Counted from the first letter of the stretch, positions 12,369-25,101 are shown. The stretch is DNA of 64,000 nt from Malania oleifera (GCF_029873635.1 NC_080425.1:43542402-43606401), one strand, 5' to 3'. Program-made: numbers and translations. The notes: generated from the letters alone by a model not told the origin.

Positions 12369-14345
12369 ATGTGCTCTTAATACTTGAACAGGTCTTTAAT
12401 TTAAATGCACACATAAGGCTAGGAAATGGAATCCAGAAAGGACGTAAAGCACACATATTCCTGACATATTCTATGAAGTTTCAAAAGAGCAAAGAAGAAG
12501 AAGACTTATTGTTTATTTTGTATAATGCATTTCGTTTCATTATTTGATATGTAATATTGTGGTTTTGTAATAATTGCATTACATGCATGATAGGATGCAT
12601 AAGCTCAAAAGACTGTATAATGACCTTAGGGATCACCTTCGGTTGACCAACGTCATATTTTTTGGGTTAACTCAATGACCTTAGATCGACCCTAGGTTCA
12701 TTCACATCACTTGCACGAATCCCCTCTATCTTACAAATCATAACTATACTCAAAAATAGGACAAACTTTTAAGTTTGAAAAGGCTTCGGGTGACCAAACC
12801 TAATGCGTTAAAAAAGCCTCGATCAATCGAATGGGTAAAAAGTCAAATAGGTTGACTTGGCTCGAGCAACCGAACCCAAAATGAATGCACTGTTCACAGT
12901 CGACCGAACCATGAATGCTGACTTTTTCACCTTCCCCGGCCGCCCGAACTTTAACTTCAAATTCAGCCCGGGCGACGAAACTGACAAGTTCAGCAGACCG
13001 AATTATTCACCGGACGACCGAACCTCGAACGTTTGTAAAATCACCTTCGCTCAGCCACCCGAACCTTTCCCCGGGCACTCGAACTTCAAAAAACAACTTT
13101 TCTATCTGTGTCTGTTCGGGCGACTGAGCCTATGCACCGCGCGATTGAACCTCTCGGGTTGAAATTTTTTTAACATGCAATAAAATGAGGTTAATTTTAA
13201 TTAACCTTCATTAAACTTTTCTAAAATGACTCTTGTGACCCCCTACGGTTATAATTTGTTGAATATCTATAATTACTCATTCATTTGGAGAGATTAAGCA
13301 TGCATTAGCAAACTTGATTAACAAAAACTCTCTAAAATTCTTACAATTTTTTCTCATACTTTCACTCAAACAAACTCATATATTTTACTCCTACTGATTT
13401 CTAATTGCAAAATCATTCTTATAAGAGTGTTTTGAAATCATCCATCTCATTTACAAAAGCTCACACTCTCATTTCACCTTCATATTAGATATTGATTTTA
13501 GAAGAGTGAGCTAGACTTTTCCCTTGGTATTTAATCCATAAATCTCTTTTGGGAAAACTCTTGGGCTTGTGAGTCTTGCATTCTTGTTGGAAGATTCAAG
13601 TGCTTGTATTGTGATATTGCCAAATATTTTCAGACAATCCTAATTTCGAATATCTCTTACACTTGATACTTGAAATTTATTGTAGAGATATTAGATTGTG
13701 TTCTTAAGATCTTTGAGGTTGTTCTTGTGATTAATATATATTGTGTGACTCAAAGATTTATTCATGACACTCTCACATATTAACTGTTATAGTTGCATAT
13801 TATTGATAGTTGCTATATAGACTTCACTGAGCTTATACATTCATACTATACTGAAGTGTAATTTTTTGTTGTATTATGGGTACTGATACATATATTTTTA
13901 TTGGAGAAGCACATATATTGTACATGAAAATCATACTGATTATCTGTTGTATTCCAAGTGTGGCCTGAGGGGGTGTTAATCTAGCCAATAAGGATTGATT
14001 GTAAAGGTTGAGGTCAACCCTGGTAATTTGACCCGGTGTTGTATACAGTGTCGCTCCACCCATTAATTGAGCAATAGTAGAATCCTTGGGCTTGCGAGCT
14101 AGAGGCGGGGATGTAGGTAGTATTGGCCGAACCCCGATAACATTTCTTGTGCCTACTTTTAATTTCCACATTTTAAATTTTAACACTTTAATGCTTGTGT
14201 TTAATTGTTTAAATATTTGATTGGGTTTATGATTATATAGAAAGACCCTAGGTTTGTGTAATACTATTTGAGGAGTCTGAATTGACCTAGGAGAAAGTTT
14301 TAAAATTCCAATTCACCTCCCCCTCATAGGAATACACCAATTCCA
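12369..14345 (+). repeat. 5' LTR of Copia B (5' truncated)
   Basis: Collinear with 18752-20725; length differs by only a few bases. It ends just before the primer site (...CAATTCCA). Short reading frames at 12857-13162 and on the minus strand at 13833-14186 are repeated in the other LTR and are not genes. Confidence 0.9.
12780..13275 (+). promoter_or_regulatory. U3 palindrome array and TATA-like box, 5' LTR B
   Basis: Repeated TTCGGG...CCCGAAC and GACCGAACC phrases lie between about 12785 and 13160, unusually GC-rich for this window. TATAATTA at 13268 corresponds to TATAAATA in the 3' LTR. Confidence 0.6.
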
Positions 14346-14350
14346 ATAAT

Positions 14351-14362
14351 TAGTATCAGAGC
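14351..14362 (+). other. Primer-binding site, Copia B
   Basis: TAGTATCAGAGC, one mismatch to the initiator-Met primer site TGGTATCAGAGC, six bases after the LTR. Confidence 0.75.
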
Positions 14363-14401
14363 CTCGTTGCATAGACTTAAACGTTTTTGCAAAAGATCAC
14401 A

Positions 14402-15503
14402 ATGGCTCAAATTAGTGTGTCCCCGTTCAGTGAGGGACAATCACCTTCTAGGCCTCCTGTATTTTGTGGTATCGATTACACTACCTGGAAAATTAGAATA
14501 AGCGTATTTATAAAATCAATGGATTGGTTGGTCTGGCCGGTGATTGTTAATGGAATTCGTATACCATTGGATGAAAATGACATTAGGTTAATGCATGCGA
14601 ATTCATATGCCATGGACATGTTATAACTTGCATTAGATTCTAATATATATATTTTTTTATTGTGGCATGTAAGAGTGCACGGGAAATTTTAGGTGAACTT
14701 GAAAAGAAATATGGAGAATCCCAGGAGAAGGAGATCGTCACTCTAGAAGCCCCAAGCTTAAACGATCAGATAGTGGCAAATCATAAGCAAGTAGTTTTAG
14801 TAGATAACGAGGTATATGATCTTCACTCTAATTTTATTGATGATTCCTATAGTAAAAAATTCTATATATCATGCGTTGAATCATCCGATGCCTCACTTGT
14901 GGAAATTTTGCTAAATCGTGTTGTAGTACTATTGATAATGCATGCGCTAATTCTTTTGATAATTTTTGTGTTAAATCTTGTGATGAATTGTGTGCATATG
15001 ATATTGGAAGCAAGATATCTAATGAAAAACCTCAAAAGAAAGTTATTAATGCTCATAAGATTACAGTTAGGATGTCTAAGCAGAAAATCTTTTGGAAAAA
15101 TGAGAATAAGAAAGTGGTAAAACAATAGAAAGATTTATAGGATTATCATGCTTGCTTAGAACAGAAAAAGATTTAGAAGATATTGAACATTATATGCTTA
15201 GAGAAAGAAATTGGTGATTATTCTAGAGTCATACTCAAAGTTAAATATGAAAAGAATAATCATATTAAACCCTTAGGAGGCAAAAGAAATAATTCTTTCA
15301 AGAAGGGTTCATCCTTCACATCCCATAAGCTTTTTATTGCCTCATCCAATGGAAATAGAATGAGTAAGCATGATTCTTCACATATACATAAAACTTTCTT
15401 ATTCATTGGAATGATATGGCACATTAAATTTACCTGCCTATGTAGAAGTGCCAGGGTGCAAAGACAAAAGAAAGAAATGGATAATCAGAAGCAAACCCCT
15501 TAG
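14402..15503 (+). pseudogene. Copia B gag remnant
   Basis: ATG 14402 opens a gag start like those of elements A and C (MAQISVSPFSEGQ, then a DWLVWPVI block). It stops at 14624 and shifts frame; a MACKSAREILGELEKKYG segment follows at 14662. The middle of gag is missing. Near 15420-15445 a degenerate zinc-knuckle tail (HIKFTC) is visible. Everything downstream is non-coding. Confidence 0.75.
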
Positions 15504-18500
15504 GACCTAAGAAAAAATGGATTCCAATTGGAATCACATAATCATTTAATTCATCCTTTGCTCTTAGGTTGAGGGGGAGGGTTGACTAAAGGCTTAAGAA
15601 GTGGTTCGGGTTTAAAATGTAAAAACCTAGTATATGTCCACTATTAAAAAATTTACATACTAAGAATCTTGAAAAATTAAGCCAATACAGAAATTCAAGC
15701 AAAATATCCAACCTAAGCTTAATACATTTATATATCATAATGATTGGATAAAATGTGAGAATATTGGCAAAAGTATGCTTGAAGTGAAAAATCCACTTCC
15801 AAATGGATAAGGCAATCGTGCCTGGTATATTTTTCCTAATGCTTAACTCATGCTTAAATATAAACTTCTTAAGTTAAGCATACTTTGTCCATTTCACAAA
15901 GTTAAGGTTTAGGGATTCATCTCACACTATATATCATTTATCCCTAAACTCATCTTTTAACATAAAAGCTTTGATCAAGATCTTAGTCTTCACTCTAGGG
16001 TTAAAGCACTATTGTTCATAAATGACAAATTAATTAAGTGCTCATGAGAGGACATCCTTTCTTAACCAAATTAAGGGCATCCACTATGGGAATCAAGTCT
16101 TCATCTAGATATTATTAAATTTTTCCCTTTGAGTTTAAATTGTAAACCCTCTAATTTTAGTTTTTCTCATCTATAGGAAATCTTTACCAAACCACAATCA
16201 TAGCAGGTAAAGATCCATTCCTCCCTCGGTTTGTATCCTTACTCAAAATGGTTACCATACTTAAAGGATACTTTCCAATCACCAAAGAGCTATAATCAAA
16301 ATTGATATGCTTCTATATGCTCTTTGTCTTAAAGGTTTGGACATTTTCGCTAGCACACAGATTTTTATTGTCCTCTCATAATCAATCCAAAATACTCTTC
16401 TGAATCATTTTTTTTTAAGAGTATTTAAGCATACTCCTTCACAAGCTCTCAAATCAACTTTGAATAAGTTAGAGCTTTTTGAATGGCTAAGAAGATTACT
16501 GTAGGTTTCAATTCATTTAAAGGTTCAAATTTCAAAAGAAACCTATGCACAACCAATTAAAAGCCATTCGAACTTGAGCCTCTCAAAAATTGAGATTCAT
16601 AAGAAAAGAGGCTAAAGTAGGCTTATTGCACTTAAAAGAATCTTCATCGTGACTTTTTGGTCCAATAAGCCTACGCATTCAAAGTCAAGTCTAAACCATT
16701 GAAAATCTTAGAAATTGAAAAGATAAAAGAAATGCATAAAATGAATAAGTGCATAACTTGGGGAGAACATTTCTCTTTCACGTCTATATAAATTTAATGC
16801 TCTCACATTATTATTCGCTTATATGCCTTGATGAGAATAACTATGCAGCTCACTAAACATTGTTTGTCTAATGATTATATCATTTGTTGGATAGCATATA
16901 TTTGAACTATTGAATTGCATGCTTGTATTGATTGTCTCCTGTATGGCGAATGTAGTGATGTGTATTGCATGCTGGTAGTGGATATAGGTTCTTGCATGCT
17001 TAAAATGAATTATATATTGCTTGCTTGAATCTATTAGGTACAGGTTTTATGGGAAAATGTCCAATTTACAGATGGCATGCTGCTGAAATTTTGATAAGAA
17101 ATTTTCCCAAAATAAAACCTTGTACAAAGATGATTATGATAGAATAAATGTTAAAATATTTTTGAAAGGATGAGTGAAAATTAATTAAACAATTAAATTT
17201 CATCCTAACATAATCATCAAATATGTAGGAGACTCAATTGCATCATGCTTAACTTTTTGAATATTGAGGCTCTTCGAAAAACCCTGAACATCATATCTAG
17301 TTCTCATGAATTTATAATCAAATATGGATTGTTCTAGGTTATGAGTATTATTTCATGCCTTAATTTATATTCTCTAATGCACTTGAAGGTTCTAGGGAAA
17401 CTATACAGTTGCATCATGCTTAACTTTTTGAATATTGAGGCTCTTCGAAAAACCCTGAACATCATATCTAGTTCTTATGAATTTATATCAAATATGGATT
17501 GTTCTAGGCTATGAGTATTATTTCATGCCTTAATGTATATTCTCTAATGCACTTGAAGGTTCTAGGGAAACTATATTGGTGCAATGGTTGAAATGATTTT
17601 ATCTCTATCTAGTATAGTTGCTTTAGAAAGAGGGCTTATATCAATCAGTGTATTTAAAGAAATCATCCTTGATTAGTTTAAGCAGTCCATTTCATCCAAG
17701 CTGGATTCAAATCGATAGGGGAAGCATCTAAAACAAAATTTTCATCTTGTTTCGCTCACTAATACTTTATGCTTAAATCAGTTTGTAATTCATTGTGGCA
17801 CGTGCTAACTTATGATAATCTTATTGAAAATCTTAATTGAAAATTATATTACTTAGCCACATGTTCTTTGTATTGCCATATGATCCCTGTTTTAAATTCA
17901 TCTGATATTCTTAGGATCTGTATGGTTACATTTTTCTAGTAAATACAAAGGTTGTTTTGAGCTTAAAGGTTCACCAAAAAATGTATGCTTGCCCAAATTT
18001 TATATCAAAGTCTCATTTTCAATAAGCATCGTCCCCGAAACTTTTTGAAAATCTTGAAGAGGAAATGCATTTGTTTTATGGCAAGAGACATAAAACTGCA
18101 TGTTAACCTGTTAGACCCAATTTATGCGCAAACCTACATTTGCCATATATGTCATATATTTTTCACTTCAATCTTTTTACAGGTCTTATGATGTGTTTTT
18201 TTTTTTTTAATTGCAATGGGTTGTGGATAACTCTGGTCTAACCATGCTTATCATGTGTTATTCATCTCATATGGCCATTCATTTTAGTCTGTTGTTGTTG
18301 TGTGTGCAAAAATTGTCAAATTCTTCAAAACAAGAATAAAACACTTTTATATGCCCAAATCATATACTAAATGGGGGGAGCGCAATAAAAGTTATTTCAA
18401 AAAGGGGGAGAGCCATTTTTTCAAGCTAGGGTTTCTTTTAAAATGAAAAAAAAAAAAATTACTTAGCTTTGCCCTTTTGCTGATGCCAAAAGGGGGAGAG

Positions 18501-18695
18501 TTCTGTTGAGAAAAATGCATGTGTGACTGTGCTTCAATGCTAAAACTTAATGCATAATCCTTTCTATTGTCTTCTTTTTTGATATGTTTGTATTCTATTG
18601 TCATTATATTAAATTATGCATATTCTTGGGGGAGCCTTTTTAGGCTAAACCCCATTTTGCTCTTATGCGTTTGTTATCATAAAAAAAAAGGAGAT
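15504..18695 (+). other. Non-coding internal region of Copia B
   Basis: About 3.2 kb of AT-rich sequence without pol motifs. It contains a tandem duplication at 17238-17579, G-rich phrases (GGGGGGAGCGC near 18373, AAAAGGGGGAGAG near 18489) of the sort found near the 3' end of SIRE-type elements, and an A9-GGAGA purine tract at 18681-18694 as the likely plus-strand primer. Confidence 0.7.
17238..17579 (+). repeat. Tandem duplication, unit about 171 bp
   Basis: 17238-17408 is repeated at 17409-17579 with only a few substitutions and a one-base indel. Both copies begin TTGCATCATGCTTAAC and end TCTAGGGAAACTATA. Confidence 0.9.
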
Positions 18696-20725
18696 TGTTG
18701 ACTTTTTGAGTCCGATCCTTGGTTTTGATAATGACAAATTGCAAGTTACTTATGTGTGCTCTCAATACTTGAACAGGTCTTTAATTTAAAAACACAAATA
18801 AGGTAAGGAAATGGAATCCAGAAAGGACATAAAGCGCACATATTCTTGACATATTCTATGAAGTTTTAGAAAAGCAAATAAAAAGAAGACTTATTGTTTA
18901 TTTTGTTTAATGCATTTCGTTTCATTATTTGCTCTATAATATCATGGTCTATAATAATTGCATTACATGCATGATAGGATGCATAAGCTCAAAAGACCGT
19001 AGAATGACCTTAGGGATCACCTTCGGTCAACCGACATCGGATTTTTTGGGTTAACTCAATGACCTTAGATCGACCCTAAGTCCCTTCACATCACTTGCAC
19101 GAATCCCCTATATCTTACAAATCATAACTATACTCAAAAATAGGACAAACTTTTAAGTTTGAAAGGGCTTCGGGTGACCAAACCTAATGCATTAAAAAAG
19201 CCTCGATCGACCAAATAGGTAAAAAGTCAAAAAGGTTGACTTGGCTCTAGCGACCGAACCCAAAATGAATGCACTGTTCACAGTTGACCGAACCACGAAT
19301 GCCAACTTTTTCACCTTCCCCGGGCGCCCGAACTTTAACTTCAAATTCAGCCCGGGCGACGAAACTGACAAGTTTGGCAGACCGAACTATTCACCGGGAG
19401 ACCGAACCTCGAACGTTTGAAAAATCACCTTGGCTCAGCCACCCGCACCGTTCCCCGGGCACTCGAAGTTCAAAAAACAACTTTTCTATCTGTGTCTGTT
19501 CGGGCGACCGAGCCTATGCACCGCGTGATCGAACCTCTCGGGTTGAAATTTTTTTAACATGCAATAAAATGAGGTTAATTTTAATTAACCTTCATTAAAC
19601 TTTTCTTAAATGACTCTTGTGTCCCCCAACGGTTAAAATTTGTTGAATATCTATAAATACTCATTCATTTGGAGAGATTAAGCATGCATTAGCAAACTTG
19701 ATTAACAAAAACTCTCTAAAATTCTTACAATTTTTTCTCATACTTTCACTCAAACAAACTCATATAGTTTACTCCTACTGATTTCTTATTGCAAAATCAT
19801 TCTTATAAGAGTGTTTTGAAATCATCCATCTCATTTACAAAATCTCACACTCTCATTTCACCTTCATATTAGATATTGATTTTAGAAGAGTGAGCTAGAC
19901 TTTTCCCTTGGTATTTAATCCATAAATCTCTTTTAGGAAAACTCTTGGGCTTGTGAGTCTTGCATTCTTGTTGCAAGATTCAAGTGCTTGTATTGTGATA
20001 TTGCCAAATATTTTCAGACAATCCTAATTTCGAATATCTCTTAAACTTGATACTTAAAATTTATTGTAGAGATATTAGATTGTGTTCTTAAGATCTTTGA
20101 GGTTGTTCTTGTGATTAATATATATTGTGTGACTCAAAGACTTATTCACGACACTCTCACATATTAACTATTATAGTTGCATATTATTGAGAGTTGCCAT
20201 ATAGACTTCACTGAGCTTATACATTCATACTATACTGAAGTGTAATTTGTTGTTGTATTGTGCGTACTAGTACATATATGTTTATTGGAGAAGCACATAT
20301 ATTGTACATGAAAATTATACTGATTATCTGTTGTATTCCTAGTGTGGCCTGAGGGGGTGTTAATCTATCCTATAAGGATTGATTGTAAAGGTTGAGGTTA
20401 GCCCTGATAATTTGACCTGGTGTTGTATACGGTGCCGCTTTACCCGTTAAGTAAGCAATAGTGAAATCCTCGGGCTTGCGAGCTAGAGGCGGGGACGTAG
20501 GCAGTATTGGCCGAACCCCAATAACATTTCTTGTGCTTGCTTTTAATTTCCGCATTTTAAATTTTAGCACTTTAATGTTTGTGTTTAATTGTTTAAATAT
20601 TTGATTGGGTTTATGATTATATAGAAAGACCCTAAGTTTGTGTAATACTGTTTAAGGAATCTGAATTGACCTAGGAGAAATTTTTAAAATTCCAATTCAC
20701 CCCCTTTTGGGAATACAACAATTCA
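18696..20725 (+). repeat. 3' LTR of Copia B (complete)
   Basis: Begins TGTTGACT after the purine tract and ends ...ACAATTCA. It holds the first 55 bp missing from the 5' LTR. The bases that follow, AACAA, would be the right half of a TSD whose left half is lost. Confidence 0.9.
19145..19659 (+). promoter_or_regulatory. U3 palindrome array and TATA box, 3' LTR B
   Basis: An exact CGGGCGCCCG palindrome lies at 19321-19330, within a GTTCGGGCGCCCGAAC-like context. Variants run to about 19545. TATAAATA is at 19652-19659. Confidence 0.65.
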
Positions 20726-21489
20726 AACAAGGCATGAACTATAATACATAAGAATCAGACTAATGTACAACACAATATACCAATAAGTACAAATACAACA
20801 ATGATTGCTATCAGGGTGGTCTCCGCTGTCGGGGTGGCTGTCGTCTGCATCCGCCCTCTCCTTGCTGGTCTTCCCCATCTGGTCTCTTGCCCCATCGTCG
20901 TCCTATAGCTCTACCATCTCTGCCTTGAGGTACTATATCATCATCTATATGAAGTGGATGGGGAGATAACTGATATAATTATATAGGACGGAGCACGGCT
21001 TAGTGCTCCCTGTAACTCGAAGGCACCCTTGCCTATCTGAGGAAGCACTCAACTCAGAAGATTACCTGAGAGAAAAGAAAGAGCCCAAACAAAAAGGAAC
21101 GCAAGGATAAGAAGACCTAGAGGAGTATAAGACCTCAGGTATATATCTCTTGGCTTATCCTTCCATAAACTATCATATATCACAATTACTCACCGAGAAG
21201 AAGGATCCCCCCCATGCATGCACATAGAGAATATAGGTCTCCCTTGAGAACACAGAAAGCCCCACAACCTCTCACTAAATGTCAAGGAAACCCTAGCCTG
21301 AGAACAAAGCCCAAGCCCTGTAGTGGGCTGAGACCCACACACCCAAATAGTGAACAAAACCCAGCCCTAAGACCCCCATGTCCAAACAAAGCCCATGTTT
21401 CTAAACCAAAACACCCCTAGCCCTTTAGATTAAGCCCATTAAGTGAGCTAGGCCCAGCTCTAAGACCCACACGTCCCAAAAAAGGCCCA

Positions 21490-21860
21490 AGTCTTTTAAC
21501 AACTGAGACATGCGTTTTTAAAAACCCAAGACCCATGTTTTAAAATGACCCAAGGTCCATGTTTTTAAACAACCAAAGCCCATGTTTTTAAATGACCCAA
21601 GGCCCAAGTTTTAAAACAACCAAAGTCCAAGTTTTTAAACAACCAGAGGCCCATGTTTTAAAATAACCAAAGCCCATACTTTTAAGATAGCCTGAAGCCC
21701 ATTTTTAAAAATATAGCCCGAGGCCTATGCTTTTAAAATAGCCCAAAGCCCCTGTTTATAAATAATCCAAAACCCATGTTTTTGAATAAATAAACCGAAA
21801 CCCAAATTTTGAAAATAGCCTAAAACCCACAAACAAAATCAAGCCCAGAGCCCAAGTCAA
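21490..21860. repeat. Degenerate tandem repeat, about 30-bp unit
   Basis: Recurring 'acccaaggcccatgtttt' phrases with spacings of roughly 28-35 bp, more than ten loose copies. Confidence 0.7.
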
Positions 21861-22481
21861 GCCCAAAGCCCAAGTATCCAAGCCCACTTGAGTCCATGTG
21901 TCCCAAGCCTAAATCCTCGAGACACTCAGAGCCAACCTAGTGGGTTGACTCAAGCGAGTCAACCCTAACCAAACACATACTAGATGGACTCAGAATCAAC
22001 CTATTATGACCCATCAAGTTTGGGGTGAGTTAACTCACCCCAAACCTGATTCATTTTTCATGATTGAAGTAGATCTAGGGTTATTCTTTGAGCCCCGGAT
22101 CCTTGTATAACATGTGAAGTAGCAATAAAACCAACAAACAGAAACACTAAATAAGAAAAGGAAAAAGAAAGGTGAAGAGAGATGAAACAAAACATATCTG
22201 AGGGGGGTTAGATCCAAAGGTAGCATCACAAGTCTGAAAACACTCTCGGATCTGAAAACCATAGGAGAAAAGGGTAACTGAAAGCCATCATAAATTTGAG
22301 AGGCCATAGATCTAAGTAAGAGAATATAGAAAAGAGAGGGAGCCATGGGGAAGGGTTTGAAAGCACCATAGAAGTGAGTAAACAACTAGGGGTCCAAGAG
22401 ATTTCAAATCTATGGGAGAGAACCAAAAGAAGAAAGAAGGAGAAGAGGCAAAAGCCTCACGGGGAACGTAGAGAATAGAGA

Positions 22482-22485
<4 letters not shown>

Positions 22486-22534
<49 letters not shown>
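22486..22534. repeat. (AG)n microsatellite
   Basis: Uninterrupted AG dinucleotides. On the minus strand they form a CT leader downstream of a TATA box. Ser/Leu-rich reading frames across this stretch are artefacts of the repeat. Confidence 0.95.
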
Positions 22535-22536
<2 letters not shown>

Positions 22537-22952
22537 CAGAGCAAAAGAGAGAGATGAGAAAGAAAGTGGATCAGAAAAATGAGAAAAAAGGAAAAGGAAA
22601 AAAAAAAAAAAGGTTTTATATGAAAGGGTTAGTGGCCACGTGTCACCATCAGATGGTGACATGTGGCACAATTTGGTCCAAGATTCAAGTGCATGACGCG
22701 ATTCAATATAAGTCATTTGATGTGTATTTTCTTTGGATGGTTCAGATCACACCATGTAAGCAATCCATGTATATTATTATAGGCCACCCGAATGACGACA
22801 CATGGTAGGGATGACGTCAGCATGACGTAACCCCCATTTTTCAAAAAAAAAAATTTTTTAAAATGACGGGTGATAACCCCGGGAGATGACATGCGTCTAG
22901 GGATGACGTCAACATGACATTAACCCCTTTTTCAAAAATTCAAAAAAAAAAG

Positions 22953-25043
22953 TGTTGACTCTACAAGTCCAATCCAGTTTTGATAATGACAAATCAGTTG
23001 ATATTTGATCAGTGCATTGAGTTTGTGAACAGGACTTATATTAAGCATGCACGAAAGGATAACGAGTCATGGAAGCCTTAAAGTAAAGCATATATATCTT
23101 GGAAAGATCCATAGAACTCAAAGAGTATGAGAATCAAGATGCAAGCGGCAAAGTTCAAGCACCTCTTGGGAATGGGTACTTAGACCTCATGTATCGTATG
23201 ATTTAATTTGAGGCTCAACATAACTTAGAAATACTTTAGGATTCATGCATTCCATGTATATCATTAGGAAACTTTCTTGGACTTGAAAATACTTTTAAAA
23301 TCATGGAAAATATGTTTTAAAAAAGACCCAAGAAGGAGAGCAAAGCAGAATTTTAAGTTAGAATAGAAAATTTTCAAAATTAGGGACTTCGGTTGACTGA
23401 ACTTGAAGTTCAAATGATTGAAGAATTTCCTCAGACGTCTGAAAATTAAGTTCAGTCGTCTGAAAAATTTAAGGTGCAAAACAGAAATAGGCAAAAGCAC
23501 TTCAGATGACTAAACCTTCACCTCGGTCATCTGAACCTTGACCTCGGTCGTCTAACGTTGTGTCCAGGCTATTTTTTCAAAGGAATTCAATGACTTTGGT
23601 CATTTGGGCCTATGGTTTCGGTTTCCTGAACCACGAAAACTTAAAAATATCATTTTTATTGTGTAAACACGCGAGCTATCTATTGATCCAACGATTGAGA
23701 TCAATTCTAAGGGTAAGACACTTTAAATACTGATTATCTAAACCCTAGTAAGTGGTCTAAACACAAAAAAATCAACGAAAAGCGAAGAATACATCTTGTT
23801 GAAAAGAGAACCGAGAAACTTAAGCCGATTGATATACGATTGCCTGCACTCTAACTTCTACACATCCTTTTTGGGCAAATCAACTCCGGAAATCAAAGGG
23901 ATTCATTAGCACAACTCTATTTCCTCTTGGTATTGAGGTGTAGTTGATCCATTTAGTTTTTCCAAGTGATTCTCATATCAATATCTGTTATTAAATATTT
24001 TTTTTGGAGTGTAAAATTGAGTTTCTTCATTTTCACATAAAGATTGTTTTTGACAAATTGAATACTTGAGAAAGTTTTTATTTGACCATTGTTTAAAGAG
24101 TAATCACTCAAGTGTGTTCTTAGTTTAAGGCGGATATTTTGAATACATCTAAACTATTTGATTATATATATCCTTAGCAGAGCATAAATATATATATATA
24201 TATATATATTGAAGGATAGTTTTCAAAAATCAAATATTAAGTTTGTTGATCTTTGGTATTCTCATCATATAGGTATATAGATATATACTTTAAGTCATAT
24301 ATTACCAAGATCACTTTGAGATTGACATCTTGAGAAAAATATTGTTTTTGACAAAGTGTACTTCAAATCTTTGCAATCTTCAAAGCTATCTTTATATTCA
24401 AAGATCCATCCTAATTTCTCCAAAGTATTGATTCATACAAACATTTTGGGAGATTTGTTAAAAAGAGAATTGTGTGTTAAAGCATATCATTCATAAACGA
24501 TTATATCGTTTCATACATTCTGAGCTTTAGATTATATCATATGGTAAATGTATTAGGAATTTGAATTGTACTCACAAGCTTTTGTTTGGAAGCAATTTTG
24601 AGTGTTTTTACAGATTCTATTGTAATCACGGTTCGGTGTGTGAACCTTTGTTTGAGGAGAGAGTTGTATCTTTTGTAAGCAGCGGAGTAGGAGGAAGTTG
24701 TACCTCTTGTAAGCAGCGGATTGTAAGGGAAGCTCCGTCCCAATTTAAGGAGTAGGTATTTTAGTGAAATCCTTGAGTGGTTGCTCAAGGCGAGGATGTA
24801 GGCCGAGTTGGCTGAACCTCGTAAAAACTGGGTTTGTCTTCTCTCTTCCCCTTACTCTTTACTTTCATCACTACATTTCAACTGCTCATATTGCATGTAT
24901 ATGTTGAATAACATTGCACACTATTAATTGGGAAATAAGAACTTGTTGTTAAATATACAAGTAGGGAGTAAGTGGTAAAAAGATTCAAAGAATTATTAAA
25001 ATACCCAATTCATCCCCCCCCTCTCGGGATTACACCTAATTCA
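22953..25043 (+). repeat. 5' LTR of Copia C (about 2.1 kb)
   Basis: TGTTGACTC... to ...CCTAATTCA. From 23651 it is collinear with 30393-32098 once the 307-bp insertion there is set aside. A (TA)n run lies at about 24187-24210. Confidence 0.92.
23389..23729 (+). promoter_or_regulatory. U3 palindrome array and TATA-like box, 5' LTR C
   Basis: Exact TCAGACGTCTGA at 23431-23442, with variants (TTCAGTCGTCTGAA, CTTCAGATGACTAAAC, CCTCGGTCATCTGAACC) to about 23640. TTTAAATA at 23722 matches TATAAATA at 30462 in the 3' LTR. Confidence 0.65.
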
Positions 25044-25048
25044 ATATG

Positions 25049-25060
25049 TGGTATCAGAGC
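25049..25060 (+). other. Primer-binding site, Copia C
   Basis: Exact TGGTATCAGAGC, complementary to the 3' end of plant initiator Met tRNA, five bases after the LTR. Confidence 0.92.
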
Positions 25061-25101
25061 AGGTCTACATAGACTTAATAGTCAATTTGTGAAAAGATCA
25101 C

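Larger units (their letters stand above)
12369..20725 (+). mobile_element. Copia-type non-autonomous element B (gag remnant, no pol)
   Basis: Two long LTRs (12369-14345 and 18696-20725) flank about 4.35 kb with a primer site, a damaged SIRE-type gag start and more than 3 kb of non-coding DNA. No integrase, RT or RNase H motif is visible. The 5' LTR lacks its first roughly 55 bp, so the left TSD cannot be read. The layout resembles terminal-repeat elements that keep only gag (TR-GAG type) and depend on partners for mobility. Confidence 0.85.
20726..22952 (-). repeat. Unclassified LTR-like sequence, probably minus-oriented
   Basis: No confident protein. Read on the minus strand it has a near-perfect 33-bp inverted repeat (22635-22667), a TATAAAACC box (22613-22620), a CT-rich leader with a long dinucleotide run, then a degenerate 'GGGCTTT' repeat tract. 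This promoter-plus-CT-leader order also occurs in LTRs F, G and H, which suggests a gypsy LTR in minus orientation. Ends not located. A short Arg/Gly-rich minus-strand frame at about 20815-20945 could be a coding fragment but is not recognised. Confidence 0.35.

Noticed and set aside
12857..13162. Open frame of about 100 codons (also its twin near 19269-19598) with repeated Arg/Thr/Pro phrases
   Set aside because: It lies wholly in the U3 palindrome array of LTR B; the repeats keep frames open by chance and the two LTR copies are open in different frames.
22035..22716. Three overlapping minus-strand frames rich in Ser, Leu and Phe
   Set aside because: Produced by the CT dinucleotide run and pyrimidine-rich leader; no domain.
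24537..24788. Frames on both strands near 24537-24788 and their twins at 31221-31535
   Set aside because: Part of the duplicated LTR of Copia C. The right-hand frame at 31511-31855 is translation of the plastid rRNA fragment.
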